Source: an uncultured Prevotellaceae bacterium
GTDB lineage: Bacteria; Bacteroidota; Bacteroidia; Bacteroidales; Bacteroidaceae
Reading direction: 5' to 3'
Length of the DNA: 58,669 nt
Assembly (NCBI GenBank): GCA_902765585.1
Contig: CACXAG010000001.1
Coordinates: 1 to 58,669 of the forward strand
The position numbers and the translations under genes were made by a program. This document shows, piece by piece, positions 8,981 through 18,397 of this stretch (position 1 is the first letter of the stretch; every line of letters begins with the position of its first letter). The notes beneath the pieces were generated by a model that had not been told where the DNA came from, ran no database searches, and was given only the letters and a program-made list of their open reading frames with translations.

Positions 8981-9000
8981 GGAACAAACCATTTTTATAT
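8960..9000 (+). terminator. Rho-independent terminator overlapping the kinase stop codon
   Basis: GGTTTGTTCCC (8960-8970) and GGGAACAAACC (8980-8990) form a perfect 11 bp stem with a 9 nt loop, followed by ATTTTTATAT. The 5' arm encodes the last residues of kinase 2, and the TAG stop (8978-8980) spans the loop and the first base of the 3' arm. It ends the transcript in front of the convergent metG. Confidence 0.85.
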
Positions 9001-9005
9001 TCTTC

Positions 9006-11072
9006 TTACCCTACTTGGCTGCCGGGCTTGACGTCCTTGGTCGTGGTCACCACGCTCAGGCTTTCGTCGGCATCGACGGCAGACAGGATCATGCCCTGAC
9101 TCTCGATGCCCATCATCTTACGTGGAGCGAAGTTAGCCACAAAGAGGATGCGCTTGCCAATGAGCACTGACGGGTCATCGTAGAAGGCTGCAATGCCCGA
9201 ACAGATGGTGCGGTTCTTACCCGTGCCATCGTCGATGGTAAACTGCAGCAACTTCTTCGACTTGGGCACGCGCTGGCAGTCCTTGACCAAACCCACGCGG
9301 ATGTCAAGCTTCTCGAAGGTCTCGAAGTCCACGTTGTCTTTCACAGGGGCAGCCTGATGCTGGGCAGCCTCATTGGCTTTCTTCGTGGCAGCCAGCTTGT
9401 CGAGCTGCTTCTGAATGACGTCGTCCTCGATTTTCTCGAACAGCAGGGCAGGTTCGCCCAACTGGTGGCCGGCCTTCAGCAGGTCGGTAGAGCCCAGTTC
9501 GTTCCAGTCGAAGCTCTCGAGGTTCAGCATGTCGCGCAGTTTCTGGCTCGAGAAGGGCAGGAAGGGTTCGAAGGCGATGGCGAGGTTAGCAGTCAGCTGC
9601 AGGCAGATATTCAGGATGGTCTCACAGCGCTTGGGGTCGGTCTTCCATACCTTCCACGGCTCGCACTCCGTGATGTAGCGGTTGCCGATACGGGCGAGGT
9701 TCATGGCCTCAAACTGCGCATCGCGGAACTTAAACTGGTCGAGCAGCGCCTCCACCTTCTGCTTCACGTCCTTGAACTCATTGAGAGCGACTTTGTCGAC
9801 TTCCGTCAGTTCACCACAGGCAGGCACCACGCCGTTCCAGTATTTCTTCGTGAGCTGTAGGGCGCGGTTGACGAAGTTGCCATAGACGGCCACCAGTTCG
9901 TTATTGTTGCGGTCCTGGAAGTCCTTCCACGTGAAGTTGTTATCCTTGGTCTCAGGAGCGTTGGCCGTCAGCACATAGCGCAGCACATCCTGCTTGCCGG
10001 GCATGTCCTCCAAGTATTCGTGCAGCCAGACAGCCCAGTTGCGCGACGTCGAAATCTTGTCGTTCTCCAGGTTCAGGAACTCGTTCGAGGGTACGTTGTC
10101 GGGCATGATATACTTGCCGTGGGCCTTCATCATGACGGGGAATATGATGCAGTGGAACACGATGTTGTCCTTGCCGATGAAATGTACCAGGCGCGTGTCC
10201 TCGTCCTGCCACCACTGCTGCCACGAACCCCACTTCTCGGGTTCCTTAGCGCACAGCTCGACCGTGTTCGAGACATAGCCGATGGGGGCATCGAACCATA
10301 CGTAGAGCACCTTGCCCTCAGCACCCTCCACAGGCACGGGGATACCCCAGTCCAGGTCGCGGGTCATAGCACGCGGCTGCAGGTCCATCTCCAACCACGA
10401 CTTGCACTGGCCATAGACGTTGGGACGCCACTCCTTGTGACCCTCCAGAATCCACTCCTTCAGCCACTCTTGGTACTCGTTCAGCGGCAGGTACCAGTTT
10501 TTGGTCGACTTCAGCACAGGCGTAGAGCCGCTGATGGTCGACTTGGGATTGATAAGCTCTGTGGGACTCAGGTCGCGTCCGCACTTCTCGCACTGGTCAC
10601 CGTAGGCACCCTCGTTGTGGCAATGGGGACATTCGCCAGTGACATAGCGGTCGGCCAGAAACTGTTTGGCCTCCTCGTCGTACAGCTGCTCGGTGGTCTC
10701 CTCCACCAGCTTGCCCTCGTCGTACAGCTTGCGGAACCACTCGGCAGCAAACTTATGGTGGGTCTCTGACGTGGTACGGCTGTAGATGTCAAACGAGATG
10801 CCAAACTCAGCGAATGAGTCCTTGATCATCTTGTGGTAACGGTCTACGACGTCCTGCGGGGTAATGCCCTCCTTACGGGCACGGACGGTGATGGGCACGC
10901 CATGCTCATCGGAGCCGCCAATGAACAGCACGTCTTCTTTCTTCAGGCGCAGATAGCGCACATAGATGTCGGCAGGCACGTAGACACCTGCCAGGTGACC
11001 GATGTGGACGCCGCCATTAGCGTAAGGCAATGCCGACGTCACGGTCGTTCTCTTAAACTTCTTTTCTGACAT
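9006..11072 (-). CDS. metG: Methionyl-tRNA synthetase with C-terminal tRNA-binding domain
   Basis: The 688-residue class I synthetase has a HIGH motif (residues 23-26), a zinc ribbon CPHCH...CEKC in the connective peptide (about 150-170) and a KMSKS-equivalent loop reading KISTS. A helical anticodon domain follows, then from about residue 580 an EMAP-II/Trbp111-like OB fold ([38 protein letters not shown]). It charges tRNA-Met and initiator tRNA. A strong promoter lies upstream (11102-11133). Its 3' end faces the kinase terminator. Confidence 0.97.
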   Translation of the reverse strand: MSEKKFKRTTVTSALPYANGGVHIGHLAGVYVPADIYVRYLRLKKEDVLFIGGSDEHGVPITVRARKEGITPQDVVDRYHKMIKDSFAEFGISFDIYSRTTSETHHKFAAEWFRKLYDEGKLVEETTEQLYDEEAKQFLADRYVTGECPHCHNEGAYGDQCEKCGRDLSPTELINPKSTISGSTPVLKSTKNWYLPLNEYQEWLKEWILEGHKEWRPNVYGQCKSWLEMDLQPRAMTRDLDWGIPVPVEGAEGKVLYVWFDAPIGYVSNTVELCAKEPEKWGSWQQWWQDEDTRLVHFIGKDNIVFHCIIFPVMMKAHGKYIMPDNVPSNEFLNLENDKISTSRNWAVWLHEYLEDMPGKQDVLRYVLTANAPETKDNNFTWKDFQDRNNNELVAVYGNFVNRALQLTKKYWNGVVPACGELTEVDKVALNEFKDVKQKVEALLDQFKFRDAQFEAMNLARIGNRYITECEPWKVWKTDPKRCETILNICLQLTANLAIAFEPFLPFSSQKLRDMLNLESFDWNELGSTDLLKAGHQLGEPALLFEKIEDDVIQKQLDKLAATKKANEAAQHQAAPVKDNVDFETFEKLDIRVGLVKDCQRVPKSKKLLQFTIDDGTGKNRTICSGIAAFYDDPSVLIGKRILFVANFAPRKMMGIESQGMILSAVDADESLSVVTTTKDVKPGSQVG

Positions 11073-11101
11073 GATTCGTTATTGTTTTTTAAATTTGGCT
11101 G

Positions 11102-11133
11102 CAAAGTTATTAATAAAAACTGAGCCGACCAAA
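11102..11133 (-). promoter_or_regulatory. metG promoter
   Basis: On the minus strand TTTG (11133-11130), a 20 bp spacer and TAACTTTG (11109-11102) match the Bacteroidetes consensus. It sits 30 bp before the metG ATG and back to back with the rsfS promoter. Confidence 0.8.
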
Positions 11134-11178
11134 AATGTTGCCATCGAAGTTACTTCTGTTCGGAAAAATCCAAATAAA

Positions 11179-11210
11179 TTTGGTTTTTCGCTCACTTATT
11201 CGTAACTTTG
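11179..11210 (+). promoter_or_regulatory. rsfS-ftsH-cdsA promoter
   Basis: TTTG (11179-11182), a 20 bp spacer and TAACTTTG (11203-11210). Its position rules out an in-frame ATG at 11208 as the rsfS start and supports ATG 11238. Confidence 0.8.
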
Positions 11211-11237
11211 CGCTTTCAAAACATTATTTTATATTTA

Positions 11238-11597
11238 ATGGAGCAACAAACACAGTTAGTAGAGACAATTATCAAGGGAATACAAGAGAAGAAAGGACAA
11301 CGTATCGTCGTGGCTGACCTCCAGCAAATAGAAGGAGCTATAGCCCGTTATTTCATCATCTGTCAGGGCAACTCACCGTCGCAAGTAGAGGCCGTTACAG
11401 AGTCTATCGGTGACTTTGCCCGTAAGGACTTGGGCGAGAAACCGGCAACGGTGGCCGGTCTGGAGAATGCCCAGTGGGTGGCGATGGACTATGGCGACGT
11501 GCTGGTGCACGTCTTCCTGCCCGATGTGCGGGAGTTCTACGATTTGGAACACCTGTGGGAGGATGCAGAGTTAATCCAAATTCCAGATTTGGATTAA
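11238..11597 (+). CDS. rsfS: Ribosomal silencing factor RsfS
   Basis: The 119-residue protein matches RsfS/Iojap: IIKGIQEKKGQRIVVADL, ARYFIICQGNSPSQVEA, W-x-x-MDYGDVLVHVFLP and REFYDLEHLWEDA. RsfS binds ribosomal protein L14 and blocks joining of the ribosomal subunits when nutrients are low. The start at ATG 11238 was chosen because the promoter lies at 11179-11210. It heads a transcript with ftsH and cdsA, an order conserved in Bacteroidetes. Confidence 0.93.
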   Translation: MEQQTQLVETIIKGIQEKKGQRIVVADLQQIEGAIARYFIICQGNSPSQVEAVTESIGDFARKDLGEKPATVAGLENAQWVAMDYGDVLVHVFLPDVREFYDLEHLWEDAELIQIPDLD

Positions 11598-11641
11598 ACA
11601 ATATACATTAAAGATTAAACATTAAACAATAAACAATAGAT
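11598..11641 (+). repeat. Microrepeat before ftsH (ATTAAACAATAAAC class)
   Basis: The gap reads as repeats of ACATTAAAGATTAAAC and AACAATAAACAATA and ends at the TTG start of ftsH. The same units occur at 41335-41399 and 42564-42629. Confidence 0.7.
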
Positions 11642-13678
11642 TTGGAACAGAAGAATAAACAACAGAATAATAAGCCGCAGATGAATATGCCGAAGTTCAA
11701 CATGAACTGGATCTACGGTTTGGTGATTATAGCACTCATTGCCATGTACTTCACGCAGGGCAGTGATAAGTCGAGTGTCAGGACAGAGACTGGCTATTCG
11801 GACTTTATGGTGATGGTTAATAAAGGCTATGCCGACAGGATAGTCGTCAACAAGTACGAGAATACCCTCCAGATGTACGTCAAGCCTGAGCATATCCGCG
11901 ACGTCTTTCACCAGGGCGTGCAGCAGACGGGCAAGAATCCCAGCGTGACGGTAGCCATCGGCAGCGTCGACCAAGTGGAGGAGTTCATCAACAAGGCCCG
12001 GGAGGAGAAGAAGTTTACGGGCAAGTTCTCGTACGATAACTCCAAGGAGGGCGAGTTCTTCAATTCCCTGCTCATGAACATCCTCTTCTTTGGAGGCCTT
12101 ATCATGGTGTGGATGTTCATCATGCGTCGCATGAGTGGCGGCGGTGGTATGATGGGCGGTGGCGGCATCTTCAATGTCGGCAAGTCGAAGGCACAGATGT
12201 ACGAGAAAGGTGGCGAGTTAGGCATTACCTTCAAGGACGTTGCCGGTCAGGCTGGTGCCAAGCAGGAGATGCAGGAGATTGTCGACTTTCTGAAGAATCC
12301 GCAGAAATATACCGAATTGGGCGGCAAGATACCCAAGGGTGCCCTGCTGGTAGGCCCTCCAGGAACGGGTAAGACGCTGTTGGCCAAGGCCGTGGCTGGC
12401 GAGGCTGGCGTGCCCTTCTTCTCGATGTCAGGTTCCGACTTTGTGGAGATGTTCGTTGGTGTGGGAGCCTCGCGCGTGCGCGATCTTTTTGAAAAAGCTA
12501 AGACCAAGGCACCGTGTATCATCTTCATCGACGAGATTGATGCTGTGGGCCGCGCCCGTTCGAAGAACCCCGCCATGGGTGGCAACGACGAGCGCGAAAA
12601 TACGCTGAACGCCCTGTTGACGGAGATGGACGGCTTTGGCACCAATAGCGGCATCATTACGTTGGCTGCCACCAACCGTGCCGACATGCTTGACTCTGCG
12701 CTGATGCGTGCCGGACGTTTCGACCGTCAGATACATGTCGACCTGCCTGACCTCAACGAGCGCAGGGAGATTTTCGTCGTTCACCTGAAGCCGCTGAAAC
12801 TCGACGAGAACCTTGACATCGACTTCCTGGCACGTCAGACACCCGGATTCTCGGGTGCCGACATCGCCAACGTCTGCAACGAAGCCGCCCTCATCGCTGC
12901 GCGCCATAACAGCGAGAAGGTAGGCAAGCAGGACTTCCTCGATGCCGTGGACCGCATCATCGGTGGATTAGAGAAGAAGACCAAGGTGATGACTGAAGCC
13001 GAGAAGAAGTCTATCGCCATCCACGAAGCCGGACATGCTACTATCTCGTGGTTCACGGAGTTTGCCAATCCACTGGTGAAGGTCAGCATCGTACCCCGTG
13101 GACGGGCGTTGGGTGCTGCTTGGTATCTGCCTGAGGAGCGCGTGCTGCAGACCAAGGAGGCCATGCTCGACGAGATGTGCTCGCTATTGGGCGGACGTGC
13201 TGCCGAGGAACTCTTCATAGGGCATGTCTCAACAGGTGCCATGAACGACCTGGAGCGTACCACCAAGCAGGCTTACGGCATGGTGGCCTATGCTGGTATG
13301 AGCGACAAACTGCCTAACCTGTGCTACTACAACCAGCAGGAATATTCGTTCCAGAAGCCGTACTCCGAGACCACGGCCAAGTTGATGGACGAGGAGGTGC
13401 TGAAGATGGTCAACGAACAGTACGACCGTGCCAAGCGCATTCTCTCGGAGCACAAGGACGGTCATGCCCAACTGGCACAGTTGCTGGTAGAGCGTGAGGT
13501 CATCTTTGCCGAAGACGTGGAAAAGATCTTTGGCAAGCGCCCGTGGACCAGTCGTGCCGAGGAGCTCATTGAGGCCCAGCAGCGTGCCGAGGCCGAGGCC
13601 ATGGCTGAGCGCCGCGCCAAGGAACTGGAAGCCAAGGAGTTGGAGACGAAGGAACAGGAATCGAAGGAGGAAACATAA
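11642..13678 (+). CDS. ftsH: ATP-dependent zinc metalloprotease FtsH
   Basis: The 678-residue membrane protease has two N-terminal membrane segments (INWIYGL...ALIAMYF-like near residue 25, and [18 protein letters not shown] near 150) and a Gly/Met-rich linker. The AAA domain follows, with Walker A GPPGTGKT (from 238), Walker [11 protein letters not shown] and the second region of homology ([20 protein letters not shown]). The zinc site HEAGH is at 461-465. The tail is charged and rich in E/K/A. It degrades misfolded and regulatory membrane proteins. The start is TTG at 11642; the next in-frame ATG (near 11681) would remove part of the N-terminus. Confidence 0.96.
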   Translation: MEQKNKQQNNKPQMNMPKFNMNWIYGLVIIALIAMYFTQGSDKSSVRTETGYSDFMVMVNKGYADRIVVNKYENTLQMYVKPEHIRDVFHQGVQQTGKNPSVTVAIGSVDQVEEFINKAREEKKFTGKFSYDNSKEGEFFNSLLMNILFFGGLIMVWMFIMRRMSGGGGMMGGGGIFNVGKSKAQMYEKGGELGITFKDVAGQAGAKQEMQEIVDFLKNPQKYTELGGKIPKGALLVGPPGTGKTLLAKAVAGEAGVPFFSMSGSDFVEMFVGVGASRVRDLFEKAKTKAPCIIFIDEIDAVGRARSKNPAMGGNDERENTLNALLTEMDGFGTNSGIITLAATNRADMLDSALMRAGRFDRQIHVDLPDLNERREIFVVHLKPLKLDENLDIDFLARQTPGFSGADIANVCNEAALIAARHNSEKVGKQDFLDAVDRIIGGLEKKTKVMTEAEKKSIAIHEAGHATISWFTEFANPLVKVSIVPRGRALGAAWYLPEERVLQTKEAMLDEMCSLLGGRAAEELFIGHVSTGAMNDLERTTKQAYGMVAYAGMSDKLPNLCYYNQQEYSFQKPYSETTAKLMDEEVLKMVNEQYDRAKRILSEHKDGHAQLAQLLVEREVIFAEDVEKIFGKRPWTSRAEELIEAQQRAEAEAMAERRAKELEAKELETKEQESKEET

Positions 13679-13710
13679 CTGAAAACAACGGATTTGAATA
13701 ATTTAGGCTT

Positions 13711-14559
13711 ATGAAGAATTTTTTTGTTAGGACTGTTACTGGCGTTATCTTTGTGGCTGCCGTTGTGGCGTCGTTCCTGAGGCCGGAGGCGATGGTGCTG
13801 TTGTTTAGTATTGTGACGGGACTGACCGTATGGGAGTTTACTGGATTGGTCAACGAACGGCCCGGTGTCACCGTTAACCGCTTTATCTGTACCGTTGCTG
13901 CCGTCTATTTCTTCTACGCGATGACCTATTTCTGCAGCGATGTCTATGGCGGCGTTGCCAAAAGCGTTGTGTTCATACCCTATTTAGTAACCGTCATCTA
14001 TCTGATGGTCAGCGAATTGTACCTCAAGCATGCGGACCCCATCCAGAACTGGGCCTATACCATGCTCTCGCAGATGTATATCGCCCTGCCGTTCTCGCTG
14101 CTCAATGTGCTGGCATTCACGGCTACACCTCAGGGAGCGGTGAGTTTCAATACGCTGTTGCCCCTATCAGTATTTGTGTTCTTATGGGTCAACGACTCAG
14201 GGGCTTACTGTGTAGGCTCGCTGTTGGGACGCCATAAGTTGTTCCCTCGCATCTCACCAGGCAAATCGTGGGAGGGCAGCATTGGCGGTGCTGTCTTCGT
14301 GCTGGCTGCCGCATGGGCCATCAGCCGTTTTCTCGACAGCACCATGCTCACAACACTGGAATGGCTGGGACTTGGACTTGTCGTCGTTGTGTTCGGCACG
14401 TGGGGCGATCTGATAGAGAGCCTCTTCAAGCGTACCTTGGGCATTAAGGACAGTGGAAACATCCTACCTGGACATGGCGGCATGCTCGACCGTTTCGACT
14501 CGTCACTCATGGCCATACCGGCAGCAGTGGTCTACCTGTATACGTTGTCGCTGTTTTAG
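13711..14559 (+). CDS. cdsA: Phosphatidate cytidylyltransferase
   Basis: The 282-residue polytopic membrane protein carries the CDP-diglyceride synthase signature near its C-terminus: W-GDLIESLFKR-x-x-x-IKDSG-x-x-LPGHGG-x-LDRFDS. SPGKSWEGSIGG upstream is also typical. It makes CDP-diacylglycerol from phosphatidate and CTP, the precursor of all phospholipids. It lies 32 bp after ftsH. The stop codon is at the start of a GCGGGCTTCGC direct repeat with a GGGCTTCGCCC hairpin. Confidence 0.95.
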   Translation: MKNFFVRTVTGVIFVAAVVASFLRPEAMVLLFSIVTGLTVWEFTGLVNERPGVTVNRFICTVAAVYFFYAMTYFCSDVYGGVAKSVVFIPYLVTVIYLMVSELYLKHADPIQNWAYTMLSQMYIALPFSLLNVLAFTATPQGAVSFNTLLPLSVFVFLWVNDSGAYCVGSLLGRHKLFPRISPGKSWEGSIGGAVFVLAAAWAISRFLDSTMLTTLEWLGLGLVVVVFGTWGDLIESLFKRTLGIKDSGNILPGHGGMLDRFDSSLMAIPAAVVYLYTLSLF

Positions 14560-14584
14560 CGGGCTTCGCAAGCGGGCTTCGCCC
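14558..14584 (+). repeat. Direct repeat and small hairpin after cdsA
   Basis: AGCGGGCTTCGC occurs at 14558-14569 and again at 14571-14582. The second copy extends into GGGCTTCGCCC (14574-14584), a short stable hairpin with no T tract. It may cap the 3' end of the core transcript or only attenuate it. Confidence 0.5.
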
Positions 14585-14703
14585 TAAATAAGAAATAAAA
14601 AATAAGAAATAAAAATGGAAACACTGAACATGAAACCAGGGGAAAGGGCAATGGCTCAGATGGTGCGAGGTTTATTATTTATTATTTTTTGTTTTTTATT
14701 TAG
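14584..14703 (+). repeat. Inverted pair of AATAAGAAATAAA microrepeats flanking the GH5 start
   Basis: The arm at 14584-14614 (CTAAATAAGAAATAAAAAAT...) and the reverse complement of 14671-14703 match over about 32 positions with three mismatches and one single-base gap. The first arm ends directly before ATG 14615. The second arm encodes the hydrophobic core LLFIIFCFLF of the GH5 signal peptide. In RNA the two arms could pair across the start codons. Confidence 0.7.
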
Positions 14704-15616
14704 CCCTGTAAGGGCGCAGGATCCCGTAAAGCAATATGGGCACTTGCAGGTGCAGGGTGCGCAGCTCTGCGACCAGCAAGGACAGCCTGTCATCCTGCGA
14801 GGTGTCAGCTTGGGCTGGCACAACCTGTGGCCTCGCTTCTATAATAAAAAGGTAGTACAGACGCTGAAGTACGAATGGAACTGCTCAGTGATTCGTGCTG
14901 CCATGGGCATCATGATAGAGGACAACTATCTGGAGAATCCTGATTATGCCTTAGAGTGCATGACCGCAGTTATCGAGTCGGCTATCAAGCAGAATGTCTA
15001 CGTTATCATCGACTGGCACTCGCACATCATGAAGACCGCTGAGGCTAAGCAGTTCTTCGGTGAGATGGCTCGGAAATATGGCAAGCACCCACATATCATC
15101 TATGAGATATACAACGAACCCGTGGAAGACAGCTGGGCCGCCCTGAAAAAGTATGCCGCTGAAGTCATCGGAGAGATTCGTAAGTATGACCCTGACAATG
15201 TTGTCCTGGTGGGCTGTCCTCACTGGGACCAGGACATTCATCTGGTGGCAGAGAGTCCGCTGGAGGGCTTTGACAATGTGATGTATACCGTCCATTTCTA
15301 TGCTGCTACCCATGGCGACCAGCTGCGTGACCGCATGGAGAATGCCGTCAAGAAGGGCATTCCCGTCTTTATCTCGGAGAGTGGCGCCACCGAGGCCACC
15401 GGAGATGGGAAGATAGACCCGGAGAGCGAGGGAAAATGGATAGAACTGTGCGAACGGTTGGGCATCAGCTGGGTGTGCTGGAGCATCTCTGACAAGAACG
15501 AGTCAAGCTCGATGCTGCTGCCACGTGCCACGGCGACAGGACCCTGGGCCGACGATGTCATCAAGGAGTATGGTCAGCTGGTCAAAGGGCTTCTGAAGAA
15601 ATACAATGAAAAATAA
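14615..15616 (+). CDS. Secreted GH5 glycoside hydrolase (endoglucanase-like)
   Basis: The protein is up to 333 residues; the signal peptide core LLFIIFCFLF ends near VRAQ, so ATG 14633, 14651 or 14660 are also possible starts. The mature part is a GH5 (subfamily 2-like) barrel: LRGVSLGWHNLW, VIRAAMGI, YVIIDWHSH, YEIYNEP (acid/base Glu), VHFYAATHG, PVFISESGA (nucleophile Glu) and WVCWSISDKNESS. Such enzymes cleave beta-1,4-glucan; the substrate is inferred. It sits 55 bp after cdsA with no visible promoter, so a CAZyme gene appears to read through from a phospholipid-synthesis operon. Confidence 0.88.
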   Translation: METLNMKPGERAMAQMVRGLLFIIFCFLFSPVRAQDPVKQYGHLQVQGAQLCDQQGQPVILRGVSLGWHNLWPRFYNKKVVQTLKYEWNCSVIRAAMGIMIEDNYLENPDYALECMTAVIESAIKQNVYVIIDWHSHIMKTAEAKQFFGEMARKYGKHPHIIYEIYNEPVEDSWAALKKYAAEVIGEIRKYDPDNVVLVGCPHWDQDIHLVAESPLEGFDNVMYTVHFYAATHGDQLRDRMENAVKKGIPVFISESGATEATGDGKIDPESEGKWIELCERLGISWVCWSISDKNESSSMLLPRATATGPWADDVIKEYGQLVKGLLKKYNEK

Positions 15617-15630
15617 AGATTAAAGATTGG

Positions 15631-16461
15631 ATGAAGAAGGGGTTGTTGATTGTTTTGCTGTTTGGCCTGTTTGGCAGTTTACCCTTGCATGCTAAACTGA
15701 TTAAGGTGCTGGCTATCGGTAACAGTTTCTCGGAAGATGCAGTCGAACAGTATCTCTTTGAACTGGCCCGTGCCCAGGGCGACTCGCTAATCATCGGCAA
15801 TGCCTATATTCCTGGTTGCAGCATCGACCGGCATGTAGCCAACCTTACGGGCGACAGCGCCCTCTATGAGTATCGCAAGGTGGTTGGAGGCATCAGATAT
15901 GTACGTAGGAGTTGGACGCTGAAAGACATCATCTGCAACGAACAGTGGGACATCATCTCCCTGCAGCAGGCCAGCCCGTTGTCGGGCGTCCCGTCGAGTT
16001 TTGCTAATCTGGGCAGGTTCAAGCGCTTAGTGGAGAGCTATGCCACCAATCTGCATGTGCAATTCGTGTGGCACATGACGTGGGCCTATGCCCTGGACTT
16101 CAACTCCTATCGTTTCAAGGCTTACGACTACAATCAGCATACCATGTATAGCCGTATTGTCAGTACCATGCTCAACGTCCTGCCAGGTGTGGGCATTAGG
16201 CGTGTCGTTCCTACGGGCATCACTATCCAGTTGATGCGCTATCGTATGGGCGATGTGCTCAATAGGGATGGTTTCCACCTGTCGCTGACCGTTGGTCGTT
16301 ATGCGGCAGCCTGTACGTGGTGTGAATTCCTGACGGGAAGGATTGTCGACGGCAACAAGTACAGGCCTGAGACCCTCACCGAGGAGGAGGCTCAGACCTG
16401 TCAGCAGGAGGCCCATGAAGCTGTCTACATGCAGCAGCATGGCCGCTATTTCCTTCTTTAA
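15631..16461 (+). CDS. DUF4886 SGNH-like secreted protein
   Basis: The 276-residue protein has a signal peptide ending near LHAK and a first block KVLAIGNSFSEDA that fits the GNS motif of SGNH-like DUF4886 proteins. WDIISLQQAS, LHVQFVWHMTWAY and NRDGFHLSLTVGRYAAA (Asp-x-x-His catalytic block) follow. It is probably an esterase or acetylesterase acting outside the cytoplasm; the substrate is unknown. It follows the GH5 gene by 14 bp (AAAGATTAAAGATT), which suggests shared transcription and perhaps joint action on polysaccharide. Confidence 0.75.
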   Translation: MKKGLLIVLLFGLFGSLPLHAKLIKVLAIGNSFSEDAVEQYLFELARAQGDSLIIGNAYIPGCSIDRHVANLTGDSALYEYRKVVGGIRYVRRSWTLKDIICNEQWDIISLQQASPLSGVPSSFANLGRFKRLVESYATNLHVQFVWHMTWAYALDFNSYRFKAYDYNQHTMYSRIVSTMLNVLPGVGIRRVVPTGITIQLMRYRMGDVLNRDGFHLSLTVGRYAAACTWCEFLTGRIVDGNKYRPETLTEEEAQTCQQEAHEAVYMQQHGRYFLL

Positions 16462-16465
16462 TGTT

Positions 16466-16488
16466 GACGGTTGGTACTCACCACCGTC
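16466..16488 (+). terminator. Putative terminator hairpin
   Basis: GACGG-T-TGGT, loop ACTC, ACCA-CCGTC gives a 9 bp stem with one bulge just after the DUF4886 stop. It is followed by TTGTTTCATGTTT, a T-rich but interrupted tract. It lies between convergent genes. Confidence 0.5.
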
Positions 16489-16519
16489 TTGTTTCATGTT
16501 TCATGTTTAATGTTTCATC
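16489..16519 (-). repeat. Microrepeat (GTTTCATGTTTAATG), inverted orientation
   Basis: TTTCATGTTTCATG and TTTAATGTTTCATC on the plus strand are the reverse complement of the GATGAAAC/ATTAAAC units seen elsewhere. The stretch is at the 3' end of the DUF5020 gene. Confidence 0.6.
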
Positions 16520-17233
16520 TTAGAAGTTCCACTTAGCGGCGACAGTGGGGTTCCAGAAGAACGTCTTGTCGCTGGTGGGGTCGCTGTTGTAGACGAAATT
16601 GTTGGAGAACTCCCACTCCGTGCCAAGGCTGAAGTGGTCAGTGAAGTTGTACCACAACTGAGGCTCAGAGAGTATCACCAGACATCCGTGGCTGTCTGCT
16701 TTCTCACCGCGCCAGAAATCGATGAATCCTGAGAATGTCAGTTTCTTGTTGAGGAAGTTCAGTCCCCAGACGCCCGTCAGCTGAGCACTGGCATACGAGT
16801 GGGTAGTGTTGTAGCTTTTGAAGAACTGCTTATACAACACCTGGACGGACCATGTCTTCGAGAAGTCGGCATTGTGTCCGTTGTAGGCAGCTCCGATCAG
16901 ACCAGCCTGCTGGAAGCTACCCGACTTGCTCAGACCGCCGTCGTACTCGACATGAGCTGCAAAGGGCGACTCCTTTCCCAGTTTGAACTCACGCGAAATC
17001 TCCGTATAGGCACTCTCGGTGAAGTGGCGGCTCAGGTCCACGTCGACGAAGTAGTACCACGAACCCCATTTGTCAGCCTTGAACTGTTCCAAGGTGATGG
17101 TGGCCTTCTGACGACCAGCCTCTTCGCCCGTGTAGATGTTACGACCGAAGTCGTAGTGCAACTGGATGTTTTGTGCTTGTGCGTTCAGGGCTGTTACAGC
17201 CAGCAACGCAAAAAAGAAAGTTTTTTTCATCAT
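16520..17233 (-). CDS. DUF5020 family outer-membrane protein, Tsx-like
   Basis: The 237-residue protein has a signal peptide (MMKKTFFFALLAVTALNAQAQ) followed by NIQLHYDFGRN, GSWYYFVDVDLSRH and many amphipathic strands. The end, PTVAAKWNF, has the terminal Phe of barrel proteins. It resembles DUF5020, related to the nucleoside-specific channel Tsx. It may let nucleosides or other small solutes through the outer membrane; this is family-level inference. It lies 27 bp after lpxB on the same strand. Confidence 0.75.
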   Translation of the reverse strand: MMKKTFFFALLAVTALNAQAQNIQLHYDFGRNIYTGEEAGRQKATITLEQFKADKWGSWYYFVDVDLSRHFTESAYTEISREFKLGKESPFAAHVEYDGGLSKSGSFQQAGLIGAAYNGHNADFSKTWSVQVLYKQFFKSYNTTHSYASAQLTGVWGLNFLNKKLTFSGFIDFWRGEKADSHGCLVILSEPQLWYNFTDHFSLGTEWEFSNNFVYNSDPTSDKTFFWNPTVAAKWNF

Positions 17234-17260
17234 ATTAAATAACTTTTATTAATTAATAAT

Positions 17261-18385
17261 TCATTTATTCTGAAGCAGTTGTATCATCAGTTTGGCGGCA
17301 TGGTCGGGGGCGTCGCTCTCGCCCAAACGGCGATGAACGTCCTCATAGTCATCGAGCATCTGCTGGCGATGAGTACCACCAGGTAGAATGGCTTCCAACT
17401 CGCGGCGGATGTTCTCCACGCTGAAGGTCTCAGCCACCAGTTCCTTCACCACCTCGCGGTCGGCAATGAGGTTGACCAGCGAGACATATTTCACCTTGAG
17501 TATCAGTTTGCGCAACATCCCGATGAGGCGAGGCAAGGGTGTATAGTAGCATACCACTTGCGGCACACGGAACATACAAGTCTCAAGGGTCGCCGTACCA
17601 CTGGTGACCAAAGCGGCAGTGGCCTGTGCCAACAGGGGGAACGTCTCGTTATAGACGATGCGCACAGCACTGCCTTTCAAAAAAGGTTCGTAGTAGGACG
17701 GCTCTATAGACGGTGCACCTGCCAGTACGAGGTCATACTGCCCAGTGAGATGGCGTGTGGCTTCTATCATAGCCGGCAGGTTGTCCTTGATCTCCTGCTT
17801 GCGAGAACCCGCGAGCAGTGCAATAATTGCCTTTTCCCCAGTCTGTAATTGTCCGTTGTTGTCCGATGCCAAGAATTCCCTGACTTCCTGAGCTGTGGGG
17901 TTGCCGACATAGTGGATAGGGTAGTGGTGCTTGCCCTCAAAGAACTCCACCTCGAAAGGCAGGATGGAAAACAGTTCGTCCACGTCGCGCTTGATATTCT
18001 TGATGCGGTACTCCTTCCATGCCCATATCTTGGGAGAAATATAGTAATACACCTGTGACCTCTTCTCCTCTCTTATATATTTTGCTATTTTGAGATTGAA
18101 GCCAGGATAGTCGACGAGGATGACCACGTCGGGCTGCCACTCCGTGATGTCTTGCTGGCACATCTTCATATTGCGGAGGATAGTGGGCAGGTGGAGCAGG
18201 ACGGGGATGAAGCCCATGTATGCCAGTTCTCGGTAGTGTTTCACCAGTGTTCCGCCTACAGCAGCCATCTTGTCACCACCGAAGAAGCGGAACTCCGCCT
18301 TCGGGTCTTGTTCTTTCAGCGACTGCATCAGGTGTGATGCGTGCAGGTCGCCCGATGCCTCACCGGCAATTAGATAGTACTTCAT
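17261..18385 (-). CDS. lpxB: Lipid-A-disaccharide synthase
   Basis: The 374-residue glycosyltransferase (GT19) begins MKYYLIAGEASGDLHASHLM, with the typical GEASGD. It contains VILVDYPGFNLKIAK, YYISPKIWAWKEYR, YVGNPT, ALLAGSRKQEI and a nucleotide-sugar site ALVTSGTATLETC. It joins UDP-2,3-diacylglucosamine and lipid X to make the lipid A disaccharide at the inner membrane. It lies 12 bp after surE; this pairing is common in Bacteroidetes. Confidence 0.96.
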   Translation of the reverse strand: MKYYLIAGEASGDLHASHLMQSLKEQDPKAEFRFFGGDKMAAVGGTLVKHYRELAYMGFIPVLLHLPTILRNMKMCQQDITEWQPDVVILVDYPGFNLKIAKYIREEKRSQVYYYISPKIWAWKEYRIKNIKRDVDELFSILPFEVEFFEGKHHYPIHYVGNPTAQEVREFLASDNNGQLQTGEKAIIALLAGSRKQEIKDNLPAMIEATRHLTGQYDLVLAGAPSIEPSYYEPFLKGSAVRIVYNETFPLLAQATAALVTSGTATLETCMFRVPQVVCYYTPLPRLIGMLRKLILKVKYVSLVNLIADREVVKELVAETFSVENIRRELEAILPGGTHRQQMLDDYEDVHRRLGESDAPDHAAKLMIQLLQNK

Positions 18386-18397
18386 GGAGATGAAAGA

